A stretch of DNA of 64,000 bases from the NCBI GenBank assembly GCA_965216955.1, contig CBDCGV010000018.1:620001-684000 (forward strand), written 5' to 3'. A program made the translations under genes and the position numbers. Position 1 is the stretch's first letter. Each line of letters starts with the position of its first letter. This DNA is from CBDCGV01 sp965216955. Its GTDB lineage: Bacteria > Bacteroidota > Bacteroidia > Chitinophagales > JADIYW01. This document shows positions 28,982 to 38,607 of this stretch, piece by piece. A model generated the notes under the pieces. The model was not told the DNA's origin. It saw only the letters and a program-made list of their open reading frames with translations, and did no database searches.

Positions 28982-29608
28982 TTAGAAGCCAGTACTAAGC
29001 TTATTCTTTAAAAATCCGATAAGCATTTCAGAAGCCGTATCTAATGAATTATTATTGTTAATCACAATATCTGCTAGAAGTTTAAATGGCTCTATATATT
29101 TTTTATTGGTAGGTAATACGTGGTTTTCATAGCGATAAAGAACATCCTCTAAAGGGTAATTTCTTTCTATTCTATCTCGCTCTATCCTTCTTTTTAAACG
29201 GATAGAATCATAAGCGTCGACATAAACTTTCAAATCTATAAGGTCTGCCACTTCTTCAAAATAAAAAACAAAGATGCCCTCAATAATTAAAATTTTAGAA
29301 GGCTTATAGATGATAGTCCCAGCTGTTTTCAGATCATTGTTAAAAGTATATTCTTTTCTCTGAATAGTTTCACCTTTAATAAGTCGCTGCAAATCTTCCA
29401 CAAATTGCGCTCGCTCAAAAGACGCTGGCAAATCAAAATTCTTTTCCCCATTCCCATCGGTTAATTGATTATCTCTTGGCTTATAATAATCGTCCATGCT
29501 AACAAAGCAAATTTCATTCTCCGAAAAATGCTTTTTTATCTTATTAATTAATGTCGTCTTTCCAGAACCTGTCCCTCCTGTTATGCCTATAGTAAATGGT
29601 TTATCCAT
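28982..29608 (-). CDS. udk: Uridine kinase
   Basis: A 208-residue P-loop kinase with GITGGTGSGKTTL (Walker A at 11-18), SMDDYYKPRD with the catalytic acidic residue near 37-40, FDLPASFE, IIEGIFVFY (Walker B-like), and the lid region RLKRRIERDRIERNYPLEDV. It phosphorylates uridine and cytidine with ATP or GTP in pyrimidine salvage. The length is normal for the family. It is convergent with the DUF3857 operon and divergent from folD, with 167 bp between them. Confidence 0.9.
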   Translation of the reverse strand: MDKPFTIGITGGTGSGKTTLINKIKKHFSENEICFVSMDDYYKPRDNQLTDGNGEKNFDLPASFERAQFVEDLQRLIKGETIQRKEYTFNNDLKTAGTIIYKPSKILIIEGIFVFYFEEVADLIDLKVYVDAYDSIRLKRRIERDRIERNYPLEDVLYRYENHVLPTNKKYIEPFKLLADIVINNNNSLDTASEMLIGFLKNKLSTGF

Positions 29609-29775
29609 AATTTATAAAAGTAGTGGAAAGATAAAACTAAGTCGTTTATAAAATAGAGAATGAGTTAATTATTTTTGAGAGGTAAAGTCGTTAAGAAGGA
29701 GCAATTAATCTGGTCACCCATTTTTGCGCCCTATTTTTAGGATACAATTTAAAAATACTGTAAAGAGATTTATAA

Positions 29776-30645
29776 ATGGAATTATTAGACGGAAAGGGCC
29801 TAGCAATAAAAATTCAAGAAGAAATTGCTGAAGAAGTTTCAAGAATGGATATAAAACCTCATTTGGCTGCTATTTTGGTTGGCAACGATGGGGCCAGTGA
29901 AACCTATGTAGCTCATAAAGTAAAAGCTTGTGAACGCTGTGGTTTTGATTCTACATTAAAGCGTTTTGAGGCTCCTATTTCAGAAGAACAGTTATTACAA
30001 GAGATTGAAGACCTCAACAATAACAGCCAAATAGATGGTTTCATTGTACAACTTCCATTGCCTAAACATATTGATGAACAAAAAATTGTTCAGGCTATTG
30101 CTCCAAAAAAAGATGTCGATGGCTTTCATCCAATTAACTTTGGAAGGATGGCTCAAAATCTTCCTTCATACATCCCCGCAACTCCATATGGCATTGTTCA
30201 AATATTAGATAGATATAAAATCCCTACCGAAGGTAAACACTGCGTCGTACTTGGACGAAGTAATATTGTGGGAATGCCCATCAGCATCTTACTTGCAAGA
30301 AAAAGCAATCCTGGCAATTGTACGGTTACGATATGCCATAGTAGAACCAAAGATCTTAAAGAAGAAGTTAAGCGAGCCGATATAATTATAGCTGCACTGG
30401 GTATTCCTGAATTTGTGACAGCTGATATGGTTAAAGAGGGTGCCGTAGTTATTGATGTAGGAATTACCAGAGTTACGGATACCTCTAAAAAAAGAGGTTA
30501 TGCTTTAAAAGGAGACGTCAACTTTAATGAAGTTGCCAGCAAATGTAGTTATATAACACCAGTTCCTGGAGGAGTAGGCCCTATGACTGTTACCTCTTTA
30601 CTTATGAATACGTTGTTGGCGGCAAAGAAAGAAATATATAATTGA
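29776..30645 (+). CDS. folD: Bifunctional methylenetetrahydrofolate dehydrogenase/cyclohydrolase FolD
   Basis: A 289-residue cytosolic enzyme. The catalytic region contains SETYVAHKVKACERCGF with the key lysine, and DGFIVQLPLPKHI. The Rossmann domain carries VVLGRSNIVGMPISILL, and the C-terminal signature is TPVPGGVGPMTVTSLL. It interconverts methylene-, methenyl- and 10-formyl-tetrahydrofolate using NADP, feeding purine and formyl-Met-tRNA synthesis. The length and all motifs are intact. It is monocistronic and convergent with cysQ (2 bp apart). Confidence 0.95.
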   Translation: MELLDGKGLAIKIQEEIAEEVSRMDIKPHLAAILVGNDGASETYVAHKVKACERCGFDSTLKRFEAPISEEQLLQEIEDLNNNSQIDGFIVQLPLPKHIDEQKIVQAIAPKKDVDGFHPINFGRMAQNLPSYIPATPYGIVQILDRYKIPTEGKHCVVLGRSNIVGMPISILLARKSNPGNCTVTICHSRTKDLKEEVKRADIIIAALGIPEFVTADMVKEGAVVIDVGITRVTDTSKKRGYALKGDVNFNEVASKCSYITPVPGGVGPMTVTSLLMNTLLAAKKEIYN

Positions 30646-30647
30646 TA

Positions 30648-31427
30648 TTATAATTCAGGATGCTTAACAATAAAGTGTGGGTTAAGCAAATCTTCGCGAT
30701 TATAAGTAAGACTATTTTTAGTTCCATAGATTAGCACTTCTGCCCCAGCCCCCATAGCAATGGCTTGCCCTGCACCTGTATCCCATTCCATTGTAGGTGC
30801 CAATCGGGGGTATACATCCGCTTTCCCTTCCGCAACCAAACAAAATTTCAGAGAACTTCCTGCAGCAACAAAGTCAACTTCTTTAAATTTCTCCTTTTGT
30901 GCTGCCACATAAGCCTCCATTTCTGGAGAACTATGAGAACGGCTCCCTACAATCGCAAACTTATCTGTTGCCATATCCTTAATACGTATCTGCTGTTGTT
31001 CTCCTCCATTTATTTTAAAGCTCCCTTCCCCTTTTATAGACCAATATACAGTTTCAGGTACAGGAACATATATAACTCCTAAAACAGGTTCCCCATTATG
31101 AATCAGAGCAATATTGACCGTGAACTCTCCATTTCTTTTTATAAATTCTTTGGTGCCATCTAACGGATCTACTAACCAACAATACTCCCAATGTTTTCTA
31201 GTAGTATAATCAGTAAGCTTTGTTTCTTCCGAAATTATTGGAATATTTAACTCCAGCGCTTTCAATCCTTCAACAATTACATCATTAGATTTTTTATCTG
31301 CTAATGTCAAAGGAGATTTATCATCCTTTATTTCTACAGAAAAATCCTCATTATAAACTTTCAATATTTCTTCTCCAGCCTTTACCGCAATTTCTATTAT
31401 TTGCTTTATATCTATCTTATCAATCAT
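30648..31427 (-). CDS. cysQ: 3'(2'),5'-bisphosphate nucleotidase CysQ
   Basis: A 259-residue inositol-monophosphatase-fold phosphatase. The metal-binding motifs are DDKSPLTLADK (about 34-44), ISEE (near 80), WLVDPLDGTKEFI (near 98-110) and EWDTGAGQAIA near the C-terminus. CysQ hydrolyses 3'-phosphoadenosine 5'-phosphate to AMP, removing an inhibitor produced by sulfate assimilation and sulfation. It is the last gene of the polysaccharide operon and abuts rfbC with a one-base overlap. That linkage is common in Bacteroidota surface glycan clusters and could reflect sulfated sugars (inference). Confidence 0.9.
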   Translation of the reverse strand: MIDKIDIKQIIEIAVKAGEEILKVYNEDFSVEIKDDKSPLTLADKKSNDVIVEGLKALELNIPIISEETKLTDYTTRKHWEYCWLVDPLDGTKEFIKRNGEFTVNIALIHNGEPVLGVIYVPVPETVYWSIKGEGSFKINGGEQQQIRIKDMATDKFAIVGSRSHSSPEMEAYVAAQKEKFKEVDFVAAGSSLKFCLVAEGKADVYPRLAPTMEWDTGAGQAIAMGAGAEVLIYGTKNSLTYNREDLLNPHFIVKHPEL

Positions 31428-32008
31428 TATTTTATAGTATTCGTAAATTTTTCAAAGGGGAAATTAAAAATTGTAGTATCATTCAAAACAGGATATACCT
31501 TATCTTTTTCGCTTAAAATAATTTCTTCCTCTCTCAATTTCCAGTCTATCTGTAACATAGGATCATTGTACAATAGCCCCCCTTCAGATGCTTTATCGTA
31601 AAACTGATCACATTTGTACAAAAATTCTACTTCCTCACTTAAAACAACAAAACCATGAGCAAATCCTTGTGGGATGAGTAATTGCAATTTATTTTGTTCC
31701 GATAACTCTATTGCAAAGTGTTTTAAAAAGGTGGGAGAACCATTTCGTATGTCTACCACTACATCTAAGACTTTTCCTTTTGTGACCCTAACCAATTTTG
31801 TCTGTGCAAAAGGTGGATTTTGAAAATGCAAACCTCTCAAAACACCAAAACTCGATTTAGAATGGTTATCCTGCACAAAATCATAAGGAATTCCCTGATT
31901 ATCAAAGCTCTTTTTACTGTAACTTTCATAAAAGAACCCTCTGTCATCCTCAAAAACACGCGGCTCTACAATATATAAATCTGGGAATGAAGTTTTATTT
32001 AGTTGCAT
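31427..32008 (-). CDS. rfbC: dTDP-4-dehydrorhamnose 3,5-epimerase
   Basis: A 193-residue cupin-fold epimerase with SFPDLYIVEPRVFEDDRGFF at the N-terminus, VLRGLHFQNPPFAQTKLVRV with the catalytic His, and IPQGFAHGFVVLSE. It converts dTDP-4-keto-6-deoxyglucose to dTDP-4-keto-rhamnose, using the product of RfbB encoded upstream in the same operon. The length matches the family. Its start overlaps the end of the Wzz-like gene by 14 bp. RfbA and RfbD are not in this window, so the pathway is incomplete here. Confidence 0.92.
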   Translation of the reverse strand: MQLNKTSFPDLYIVEPRVFEDDRGFFYESYSKKSFDNQGIPYDFVQDNHSKSSFGVLRGLHFQNPPFAQTKLVRVTKGKVLDVVVDIRNGSPTFLKHFAIELSEQNKLQLLIPQGFAHGFVVLSEEVEFLYKCDQFYDKASEGGLLYNDPMLQIDWKLREEEIILSEKDKVYPVLNDTTIFNFPFEKFTNTIK

Positions 32009-33071
32009 TCAAAAATTCTTTAACTAGATAACCGTAATTCTTAATCAAATAAATAAGCACTATTATAAATAAGTAAAATGCTATGCACGCTATAAATATT
32101 AAAGGGTATGAATCTTTCATCCTTTTTCTAGAAGCAGGCAAAGGATATGTAGGAGGGTCAATAACCTGAAATATTGGTGTTTGGTTATCTAAAACAAGCT
32201 TGGCAACTTGATGCCTTCCACTTGTTTCTAAATAAACGTTATTCAATGTTGCCACTTTCCTTATCAACCGCTCTTCCGTTAAATAGCCTCTTGCCCTTAT
32301 CAGGTTAGCATTGTTATCTCGCCAGCTTGCTAATGCATTCTCTGCTCTACTCAAAATATTAGAAATAGAATCTAATCTATGATCAATAAAATCGTAGGAA
32401 GCTTGAGCTTTTTCTATCGATTTATCAATATAAAAATCACTCAACGATTGATAAAGGTTTTCGCATAGTTTTTTAGTAAACTCCTCATTATTAGATGAGG
32501 TTGTCAATATAAAGATATTTGTAGGGGAGACAGAAATTTTAAAGTGCTCTGATTTCAATTTATTAACTACAAAATTCAACATGGAGTTTTGCTTTCTGGA
32601 GAATGAATCCAGCGGTGTATTTCCAAGAAAAAAGGAAGTATCAATTTCATAATTTTCCTGAATTAATCTCAGATAATGATTAGCCAAATAATCACTAGTA
32701 TCACTTATTTCGACTTCTCTAAAAATAGCTCGCGATAAAACCAGACGAGTTGAAGACAGTTCTATAATTCTCTTGGGACTGAGTTTACCTTTTACAACAC
32801 TCCCCTGCCCACCTAAGAGCCCTAAATCTTCCAACACATTCCCTCCTCCAGACACATCACTATCCTGACTTATCATAAAAGTTAAGGACGCTGAATAGGT
32901 GGTTTCAACATCTTTGTACATCATTTTTAGCACCAAATATCCAAGCAGGCCTAATATTGGCAAAATCCATATAAACCGTGGGATTAGGCTAATAACATCT
33001 CTAAAAACCTTTACTCCCTGAATAACAGATGGATCAAGCTTTAATTCATTATTGTTCTCGTTATTTGTCAA
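31995..33071 (-). CDS. Wzz-like polysaccharide chain-length determinant protein
   Basis: A 358-residue polysaccharide co-polymerase-type protein. It has two membrane helices, near 33-52 (FIWILPILGLLGYLVLKMMY) and near 325-345, flanking a large periplasmic region with coiled-coil potential around 205-260. A Pro-rich PTYPLPASRKRMKDSYP segment before the second helix is typical of the Wzz family. There is no tyrosine-kinase domain, so it resembles the Wzz or split-PCP type. It probably sets chain length or works with the SLBB exporter encoded just upstream (13 bp apart). Confidence 0.8.
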   Translation of the reverse strand: MTNNENNNELKLDPSVIQGVKVFRDVISLIPRFIWILPILGLLGYLVLKMMYKDVETTYSASLTFMISQDSDVSGGGNVLEDLGLLGGQGSVVKGKLSPKRIIELSSTRLVLSRAIFREVEISDTSDYLANHYLRLIQENYEIDTSFFLGNTPLDSFSRKQNSMLNFVVNKLKSEHFKISVSPTNIFILTTSSNNEEFTKKLCENLYQSLSDFYIDKSIEKAQASYDFIDHRLDSISNILSRAENALASWRDNNANLIRARGYLTEERLIRKVATLNNVYLETSGRHQVAKLVLDNQTPIFQVIDPPTYPLPASRKRMKDSYPLIFIACIAFYLFIIVLIYLIKNYGYLVKEFLNATK

Positions 33072-33084
33072 GTGTCAATATTGA

Positions 33085-36069
33085 TTAATCCAAGGATTTT
33101 ATCAAAAGAAATAAAGTAACCGCCGATGTTGTCGTTGCTAAGAAACTTTGCGTAAATTTTAAAGGATCAAACTCCCCAGTCCGTTGTTTTCTTTCTCTTT
33201 TTTCTCTCTTAGGAGGCTTTGGCGGAACATAGATACTAGATCCCTTATCTACCCTTGGATAAAACTTCGCTCCCCAAAAAGTTTTTGTTCCTCGCACCAA
33301 TCCTCCTGAATGTACAACATAAGTATCTCTCTTTTTAGCCCCTTTTGCAAAACCTGTCCCATAATTTCTTATGTAAAAGCGAGCCCTCTTATTATTAGTA
33401 TAAGGTGCATTAATAGTGCTATCCCTATCGGTATATGGATAGCGGATTTTTCCAGCAATAGTTACTAAATCTTTAGTTCTCGGAACATTTATCCTATCTC
33501 CTTCCTTTAAAACATAATTGTACTTCGAATGATTTCTTCTAAGCGCCTTTTCTAAATTCATCACTACCTTACCATAGTTCTCTTCCTCTCGAAATAAAGT
33601 TGTCCCTCTGGCAAACGAATACTCTGTAAGTCCTCCGGCTCTTTCTATTAAAGAACTGAGCGTTTCATTTTTATTTTGCAGCGGATATACTCCGGGATAT
33701 TGTACTTCCCCATAGATATATACCTTTTCTTGCAAATCAAAGCCGGGTGCAGCGCGCACATAAATCTGATCAAAAGGTTGCAATTTATATGCATTTGCCA
33801 ATGAATCAGTTGCAATATCGACACCAACAGAAACTGTCTCAATTACAGTACTTAATGGAATATCGTTGGTAACTGCTTCAACAAAATCTTCAATCCTGGC
33901 AATTTCAATTCTATTATTTGCAGATATAAACTTAAAACCACCCGAAAGCATTAAGGCGTCCGCTAATGTCATTCCGAAAGTAAAGTCAAAAACATCGGGT
34001 TTTTTCACTTCTCCATTTACTTCAACTAAATAACTTTCCAAAAACTCTGTTTTAGAAAAAATCTTTACGATATCCCTTCTCTCTAAATAAACAGTATCTA
34101 AATTGGCAAAGTTGTTAGAAGGGTCAAGTGGAATGGGAATAATTCTTCTATTCAATTCATCTTTTTCTCTAAAAATATAAGCTCTATCTAAGTAAACAGA
34201 TTCATTCAAACCTCCAGCCAACAAGATAAGATCTCTCAATGAAAGCTCTCTCCACAATTCAAATATTCCTGGATGCCTTACAGCTCCCTGTATTTCTACT
34301 CTACTTTCATTTAAGAAAGTAAGATTGGAAAGTACCTCCACCTGATCATTTTCAAGAATCTTAATAGTATCTAAGGCCCCCATATTATTGGAAGTATCCA
34401 ACATCACTGTTAAATAAGATGTTCTTTTATCATAAGGGTTCGTACGAGTAATAAAAGCTCGCGATTGATATGCATGTTGCTCCAAGCCACCAGCGAGAAG
34501 GATAATATCTCTCAATGTCATTCCTTCTTGCAATTCAAAGGAACGCGGATTTCGTACGGCTCCAGAAATACTAACATTAAATTTATCGTAGAAATAGGTT
34601 TTAGAAAAAATTTCTATATGGTCTCTTTCTTTGAGTGCCATATTCTGATCCGAAGAAGGGTTTTCTAATACTTCTGCTAGGTTCAGCTTAAAGGTTTTCT
34701 TTGTGAAATCCCCAAAAGTTCTAGTTAAATAAGCTTCCTCCAGATAAACATCATCTTTAAAGCCTGCTGCATTCTCAATTAGCTTCAACACTGTTAGCCC
34801 CTCACTAAAGACATATCTTCCCGGAATATTAACTGCCCCTTCTATATTCACATAATTCTTAAGTAGTTCAGGTACTTTTCTTACATAAATTTCATCTCCA
34901 TCAAATAATTGAAAGTTTTGTCCATTTCTTTTCTCAAGATCAATATCTATAAGATATATCTTATTATTTAGATACCTCTTAATCTGAATATTTCTAGTGT
35001 AAGCAGCAGGTGTAAATCCTGCTGAATATTTTAAAAGTTCATTCAATCCCTCGTTTTCTAACAACTCAAATTTTCCGGGTCGTTTTATTTCTCCAGATAT
35101 TTCAATTGTCTTTTGTGCTCTGGGAACATAGATGTAGTCGTTATTTTCTAGAAATACGCCTTCTTGTTTTTCAGGTTCAAACATAAATTTGTATAAATCA
35201 AATCTTTGCACTACATCATTGCCTCTCTTAATTTGAATATTTCTTATTGAACCAATTTCGTTAGGGCCTCCTACAAAAGACAAAATATTAAAGGCTGTAT
35301 TTATTGCAGGTACGGTAAAAGAACCCGGATTGAAAACCTCCCCCACCACATTGACCGTTATAACCCTTGAATAATTTAAAGTGATATCCAACTGAGAGTT
35401 TCTTAAATTATATGCCTGTCCAAACCTTTGACGAATTACCTCCTTTGCATTTTTATAGGTCAATCCTTTAATATAGATGCGACCAACCAGTCTTGGTTGA
35501 ATATATCCTTTCTCATCAACTGTAAAAACTTCATTATAATCTGCATACCCCCAAACGACAATATTCAGTTCATCTCCAGATCCAATAACATAATTTTCAG
35601 GTGGTTTTATATCCAACGCACTATTAAACAACTTAATTTCACGATTTTGCAGAAAGTCAAAACCGAAAACTTCTACCTTTTGAACATTTTGTCTTAGCTC
35701 TTCACTAGCAGTTTCAATTAGTTTTTCAATTTTTTGACTGGCATCTTGAACCTGATCAAGTACTTTATCTGAAAACTCTTGTTTTTCTTGAGTATTAATA
35801 TCTTCTCCAGGACGATTAGGCGTTTCTTCTCCTGCAATATCCCTTGCTCTTTGAATAACATCATCTATTCTACCTTCGTCTAACTCACGTACATCAACGC
35901 CAATTGTATCTTCGACAGCTTTAATTATTTCACGTGAACTGAGATTGGGAGGAACAGAAAAAGACCCTAATCGAATGGTCTCGTTGGACTGTGAAAATGA
36001 AAAGGACCATTCACACAATAAAATTGCCATTAAAAAAAGAGTCCTTTGTATTTTAAGTTTAGTACTCAT
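33085..36069 (-). CDS. SLBB-domain polysaccharide export outer-membrane protein (Wza-like)
   Basis: A 994-residue protein with an N-terminal signal helix, a polysaccharide biosynthesis/export domain at about 160-245 (YVIGSGDELNIVVWGYADYN), and then about six or seven SLBB repeats. The repeats contain GEVFNPGSF, GEIKRPGKFEL, GAVNIPGRYVF, GAVRNPRSFEL, GAVRHPGIFEL, GEVKKPDVFDF and GEVQYPGVYPL. A hydrophobic helix ends the protein (SFLATTTSAVTLFLLIKSL). It forms the export channel for capsule or exopolysaccharide across the outer membrane. It is much longer than E. coli Wza because of the extra SLBB units, as is frequent in Bacteroidota. It lies between rfbB and the Wzz-like gene in one operon. 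Confidence 0.88.
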   Translation of the reverse strand: MSTKLKIQRTLFLMAILLCEWSFSFSQSNETIRLGSFSVPPNLSSREIIKAVEDTIGVDVRELDEGRIDDVIQRARDIAGEETPNRPGEDINTQEKQEFSDKVLDQVQDASQKIEKLIETASEELRQNVQKVEVFGFDFLQNREIKLFNSALDIKPPENYVIGSGDELNIVVWGYADYNEVFTVDEKGYIQPRLVGRIYIKGLTYKNAKEVIRQRFGQAYNLRNSQLDITLNYSRVITVNVVGEVFNPGSFTVPAINTAFNILSFVGGPNEIGSIRNIQIKRGNDVVQRFDLYKFMFEPEKQEGVFLENNDYIYVPRAQKTIEISGEIKRPGKFELLENEGLNELLKYSAGFTPAAYTRNIQIKRYLNNKIYLIDIDLEKRNGQNFQLFDGDEIYVRKVPELLKNYVNIEGAVNIPGRYVFSEGLTVLKLIENAAGFKDDVYLEEAYLTRTFGDFTKKTFKLNLAEVLENPSSDQNMALKERDHIEIFSKTYFYDKFNVSISGAVRNPRSFELQEGMTLRDIILLAGGLEQHAYQSRAFITRTNPYDKRTSYLTVMLDTSNNMGALDTIKILENDQVEVLSNLTFLNESRVEIQGAVRHPGIFELWRELSLRDLILLAGGLNESVYLDRAYIFREKDELNRRIIPIPLDPSNNFANLDTVYLERRDIVKIFSKTEFLESYLVEVNGEVKKPDVFDFTFGMTLADALMLSGGFKFISANNRIEIARIEDFVEAVTNDIPLSTVIETVSVGVDIATDSLANAYKLQPFDQIYVRAAPGFDLQEKVYIYGEVQYPGVYPLQNKNETLSSLIERAGGLTEYSFARGTTLFREEENYGKVVMNLEKALRRNHSKYNYVLKEGDRINVPRTKDLVTIAGKIRYPYTDRDSTINAPYTNNKRARFYIRNYGTGFAKGAKKRDTYVVHSGGLVRGTKTFWGAKFYPRVDKGSSIYVPPKPPKREKRERKQRTGEFDPLKFTQSFLATTTSAVTLFLLIKSLD

Positions 36070-36088
36070 TTAAGTGCAAAGTTAACAA

Positions 36089-37147
36089 TTATCGGTTAAC
36101 ATATTGATCTTCATAGTATTTAAGATAATCGCCACTTATAACATTATTTAACCAGTTTTCGTTTGCAAGATACCAATCGATAGTTTTATCAATACCAACC
36201 TCAAATGTCAAAGAAGGCTTCCATCCTAGTTCAGTATTTATTTTCGATGCATCTATCGCATATCTTTTATCATGTCCAGGTCGATCTTTTACATAAGTAA
36301 TAAGCGATTCTGAAGCCCCCTCTGTTCTACCTAATTTTTTATCCATTAACTGGCAAAGTAGCTTAATAAGGTCAATGTTTTGCCATTCATTAAAACCGCC
36401 AATATTATAAGTCTCTCCCAACCTACCTTTATGGTAAATTAAATCAATTGCTACTGCATGATCCTCTACCCAAAGCCAATCTCTTGTATATTTACCATCT
36501 CCATATACAGGTAAAGCTTTCTCTTTTTTAACATTATTGATGAACAATGGGATCAATTTCTCTGGAAATTGATAAGGACCATAGTTATTTGAACAGTTTG
36601 ACAATTTAACGGGAAAGTCATATGTGTTATGGTATGCCCTAACAAAGTGATCGGAACTTGCTTTTGAGGCAGAATATGGGGATTTAGGATCATAACTCGT
36701 TTCTTCGGTAAATAGTCCTGTACTTCCTAGACTTCCATAAACCTCATCTGTAGAAACGTGATAAAATACCTTGTCAGAAAAATCTTTCCAAACATTTCGA
36801 GCAGTATTTAACAAGTTAACCGTTCCTACAACATTGGTATAGATAAATGCCAAAGGATCCTTTATTGACCTGTCTACATGTGATTCAGCTGCCAAATGTA
36901 TAACTCCATCAAACTTATACTTTTCAAAAAGTTTTTGAATATATCCCGCGTCAACAATATCACCCTTCTCAAAAATATAATTTGGGGCATCTTCTACATC
37001 TTTTAAATTAAGTAAATTGCCCGCATAAGTTAGTTTATCCAAGTTTACGATAGTGTAATTCGGATATTTATTTACAAATCTTCTAACGACATGAGATCCT
37101 ATAAAACCAGCACCTCCAGTTACTAAAATTATCTTATTCAAACTCAA
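36089..37147 (-). CDS. rfbB: dTDP-glucose 4,6-dehydratase
   Basis: A 352-residue extended short-chain dehydrogenase. The NAD motif GGAGFIGSH is at 11-19, AAESHVDRS is near 85, and STDEVYGSLG carries the catalytic Thr-Asp-Glu. YSASKASSDHFVRAYHNTY carries the Tyr-Lys pair, and NNYGPYQFPEKLIP follows. It dehydrates dTDP-glucose to dTDP-4-keto-6-deoxyglucose, the precursor of rhamnose and other deoxysugars. RfbC, encoded two genes further along the operon, uses this product. The nucleotide-sugar dehydrogenase gene ends 3 bp upstream. Confidence 0.93.
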   Translation of the reverse strand: MSLNKIILVTGGAGFIGSHVVRRFVNKYPNYTIVNLDKLTYAGNLLNLKDVEDAPNYIFEKGDIVDAGYIQKLFEKYKFDGVIHLAAESHVDRSIKDPLAFIYTNVVGTVNLLNTARNVWKDFSDKVFYHVSTDEVYGSLGSTGLFTEETSYDPKSPYSASKASSDHFVRAYHNTYDFPVKLSNCSNNYGPYQFPEKLIPLFINNVKKEKALPVYGDGKYTRDWLWVEDHAVAIDLIYHKGRLGETYNIGGFNEWQNIDLIKLLCQLMDKKLGRTEGASESLITYVKDRPGHDKRYAIDASKINTELGWKPSLTFEVGIDKTIDWYLANENWLNNVISGDYLKYYEDQYVNR

Positions 37148-37150
37148 AAT

Positions 37151-38455
37151 TTATAATGTCCAATTTTCAATCCTTGAAAACTTATCCTTGAAAATATTCT
37201 TTAAATCAACAAGTATACCATCCTTGGTTAAAATGCTTTCAAAATATGCCTCATCTAATTCTTTATATTCATCATGACTAACTGCAACAATCACTCCATC
37301 ATAATTAGCCCCTATATTGTCTGCCAAAGTAATATTGTATTCGTGCTCTACCTCCTCTTTTGAAGCATGAGGATCAACAATATCTACTTTTACAGAATAA
37401 TCTTTAAGCTCCTTATATAAATCAAACACTTTTGAATTTCTGATATCGCTCACATTCTCCTTAAATGTAGCGCCCATAATTAGGACCTTACAATCCGAAA
37501 CATTTTTTTCTTTGTTTAATAAATTTTGAACTAATTTCTTAGCAACATAACCAGACATCCCATCATTAATTCTTCTACCACTTAAGATAATGCGGGGTTC
37601 ATACCCAAGTTCCATAGATTTGTAGGTCAAATAATATGGATCAACCCCTATACAATGCCCCCCTACTAAACCTGGAAAAAACTTAAGGAAATTCCATTTT
37701 GTACCAGCAGCTTCTAAAACATCAAAAGTATTAATTCCAATTAAGCTAAAAATTTGTGAAAGCTCATTCATCAATGCAATGTTTAAATCACGTTGAGTAT
37801 TTTCAATAACTTTGGCAGCTTCTGCCACCTTTATTGATGAAGCCTTATAGACCCCTGGATCAATTATAGCATTATAAATTTCTGCTATCAACTCAAGCGA
37901 CTCTTCGTCGCATCCAGATACAATTTTTGTCACTTTTGTTAAAGTATGTTTAGTATCTCCAGGATTTATTCTTTCTGGAGAGTAACCTACTTTAAAATCC
38001 TCTTTAAATCTTAAACCAGAAACTTCTTCAATTACAGGGACACAATCATCTTCTGTACATCCGGGATATACGGTCGATTCATAAACGACATAATCCCCTT
38101 TTGAAATCACCTTCCCTAAAGTAGTACTTGCTTTTTGTAACGGTGTTAAATTGGGCACTTTATGCTCATCTACCGGAGTAGGAACTGCAACAATATAAAA
38201 GGAAACATCTTTTAAATCTTCTAAGTCGCTGGTAAACAAGATATCTGCATTTTCAAAAGCCTTACTAGAAAGTTCCTTACTTGGATCAATGGCTTTCCTC
38301 ATTAACTCCACCCTTTCTTGACTGATATCAAAACCTACAACTTTAAATTTTTTAGCTAGTTCTAGTGCAATTGGTAATCCAACGTATCCTAACCCTAATA
38401 CTCCTATCTTTTTTTGCTTATCAATGTAAGACTTGAATGCTGCTGACTCTCCCAC
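37151..38455 (-). CDS. Nucleotide-sugar 6-dehydrogenase (WbpO/TviB/WbpA type)
   Basis: A 434-residue UDP-glucose/GDP-mannose dehydrogenase family enzyme. The Rossmann motif GVLGLGYVGLPIALELAKKF is at about 18-37, followed by VAVPTPVDEH. The central domain contains AAKVIENTQRDLNIALMNEL, and the active-site cysteine is in VGGHCIGVDPYYL. GATFKENVSDIRNSKV lies in the C-terminal domain. It oxidises a UDP-HexNAc or UDP-hexose to the uronic acid for capsule synthesis; the exact substrate is not decided. It is the first gene of the minus-strand polysaccharide operon that runs down to cysQ. Confidence 0.88.
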   Translation of the reverse strand: MGESAAFKSYIDKQKKIGVLGLGYVGLPIALELAKKFKVVGFDISQERVELMRKAIDPSKELSSKAFENADILFTSDLEDLKDVSFYIVAVPTPVDEHKVPNLTPLQKASTTLGKVISKGDYVVYESTVYPGCTEDDCVPVIEEVSGLRFKEDFKVGYSPERINPGDTKHTLTKVTKIVSGCDEESLELIAEIYNAIIDPGVYKASSIKVAEAAKVIENTQRDLNIALMNELSQIFSLIGINTFDVLEAAGTKWNFLKFFPGLVGGHCIGVDPYYLTYKSMELGYEPRIILSGRRINDGMSGYVAKKLVQNLLNKEKNVSDCKVLIMGATFKENVSDIRNSKVFDLYKELKDYSVKVDIVDPHASKEEVEHEYNITLADNIGANYDGVIVAVSHDEYKELDEAYFESILTKDGILVDLKNIFKDKFSRIENWTL

Positions 38456-38607
38456 CTAAATTCTATTTATAATTAATCGACTGCAAAGATAAGTTAGTAG
38501 GGCAAATATTTGTATAAACTTCTTTTATTGTTTATTTAACCGTGATTATCAATAACTAATGGTTAAACAATATCAAATTTATTTAGGACAATAGGCTTAT
38601 TTTTTCG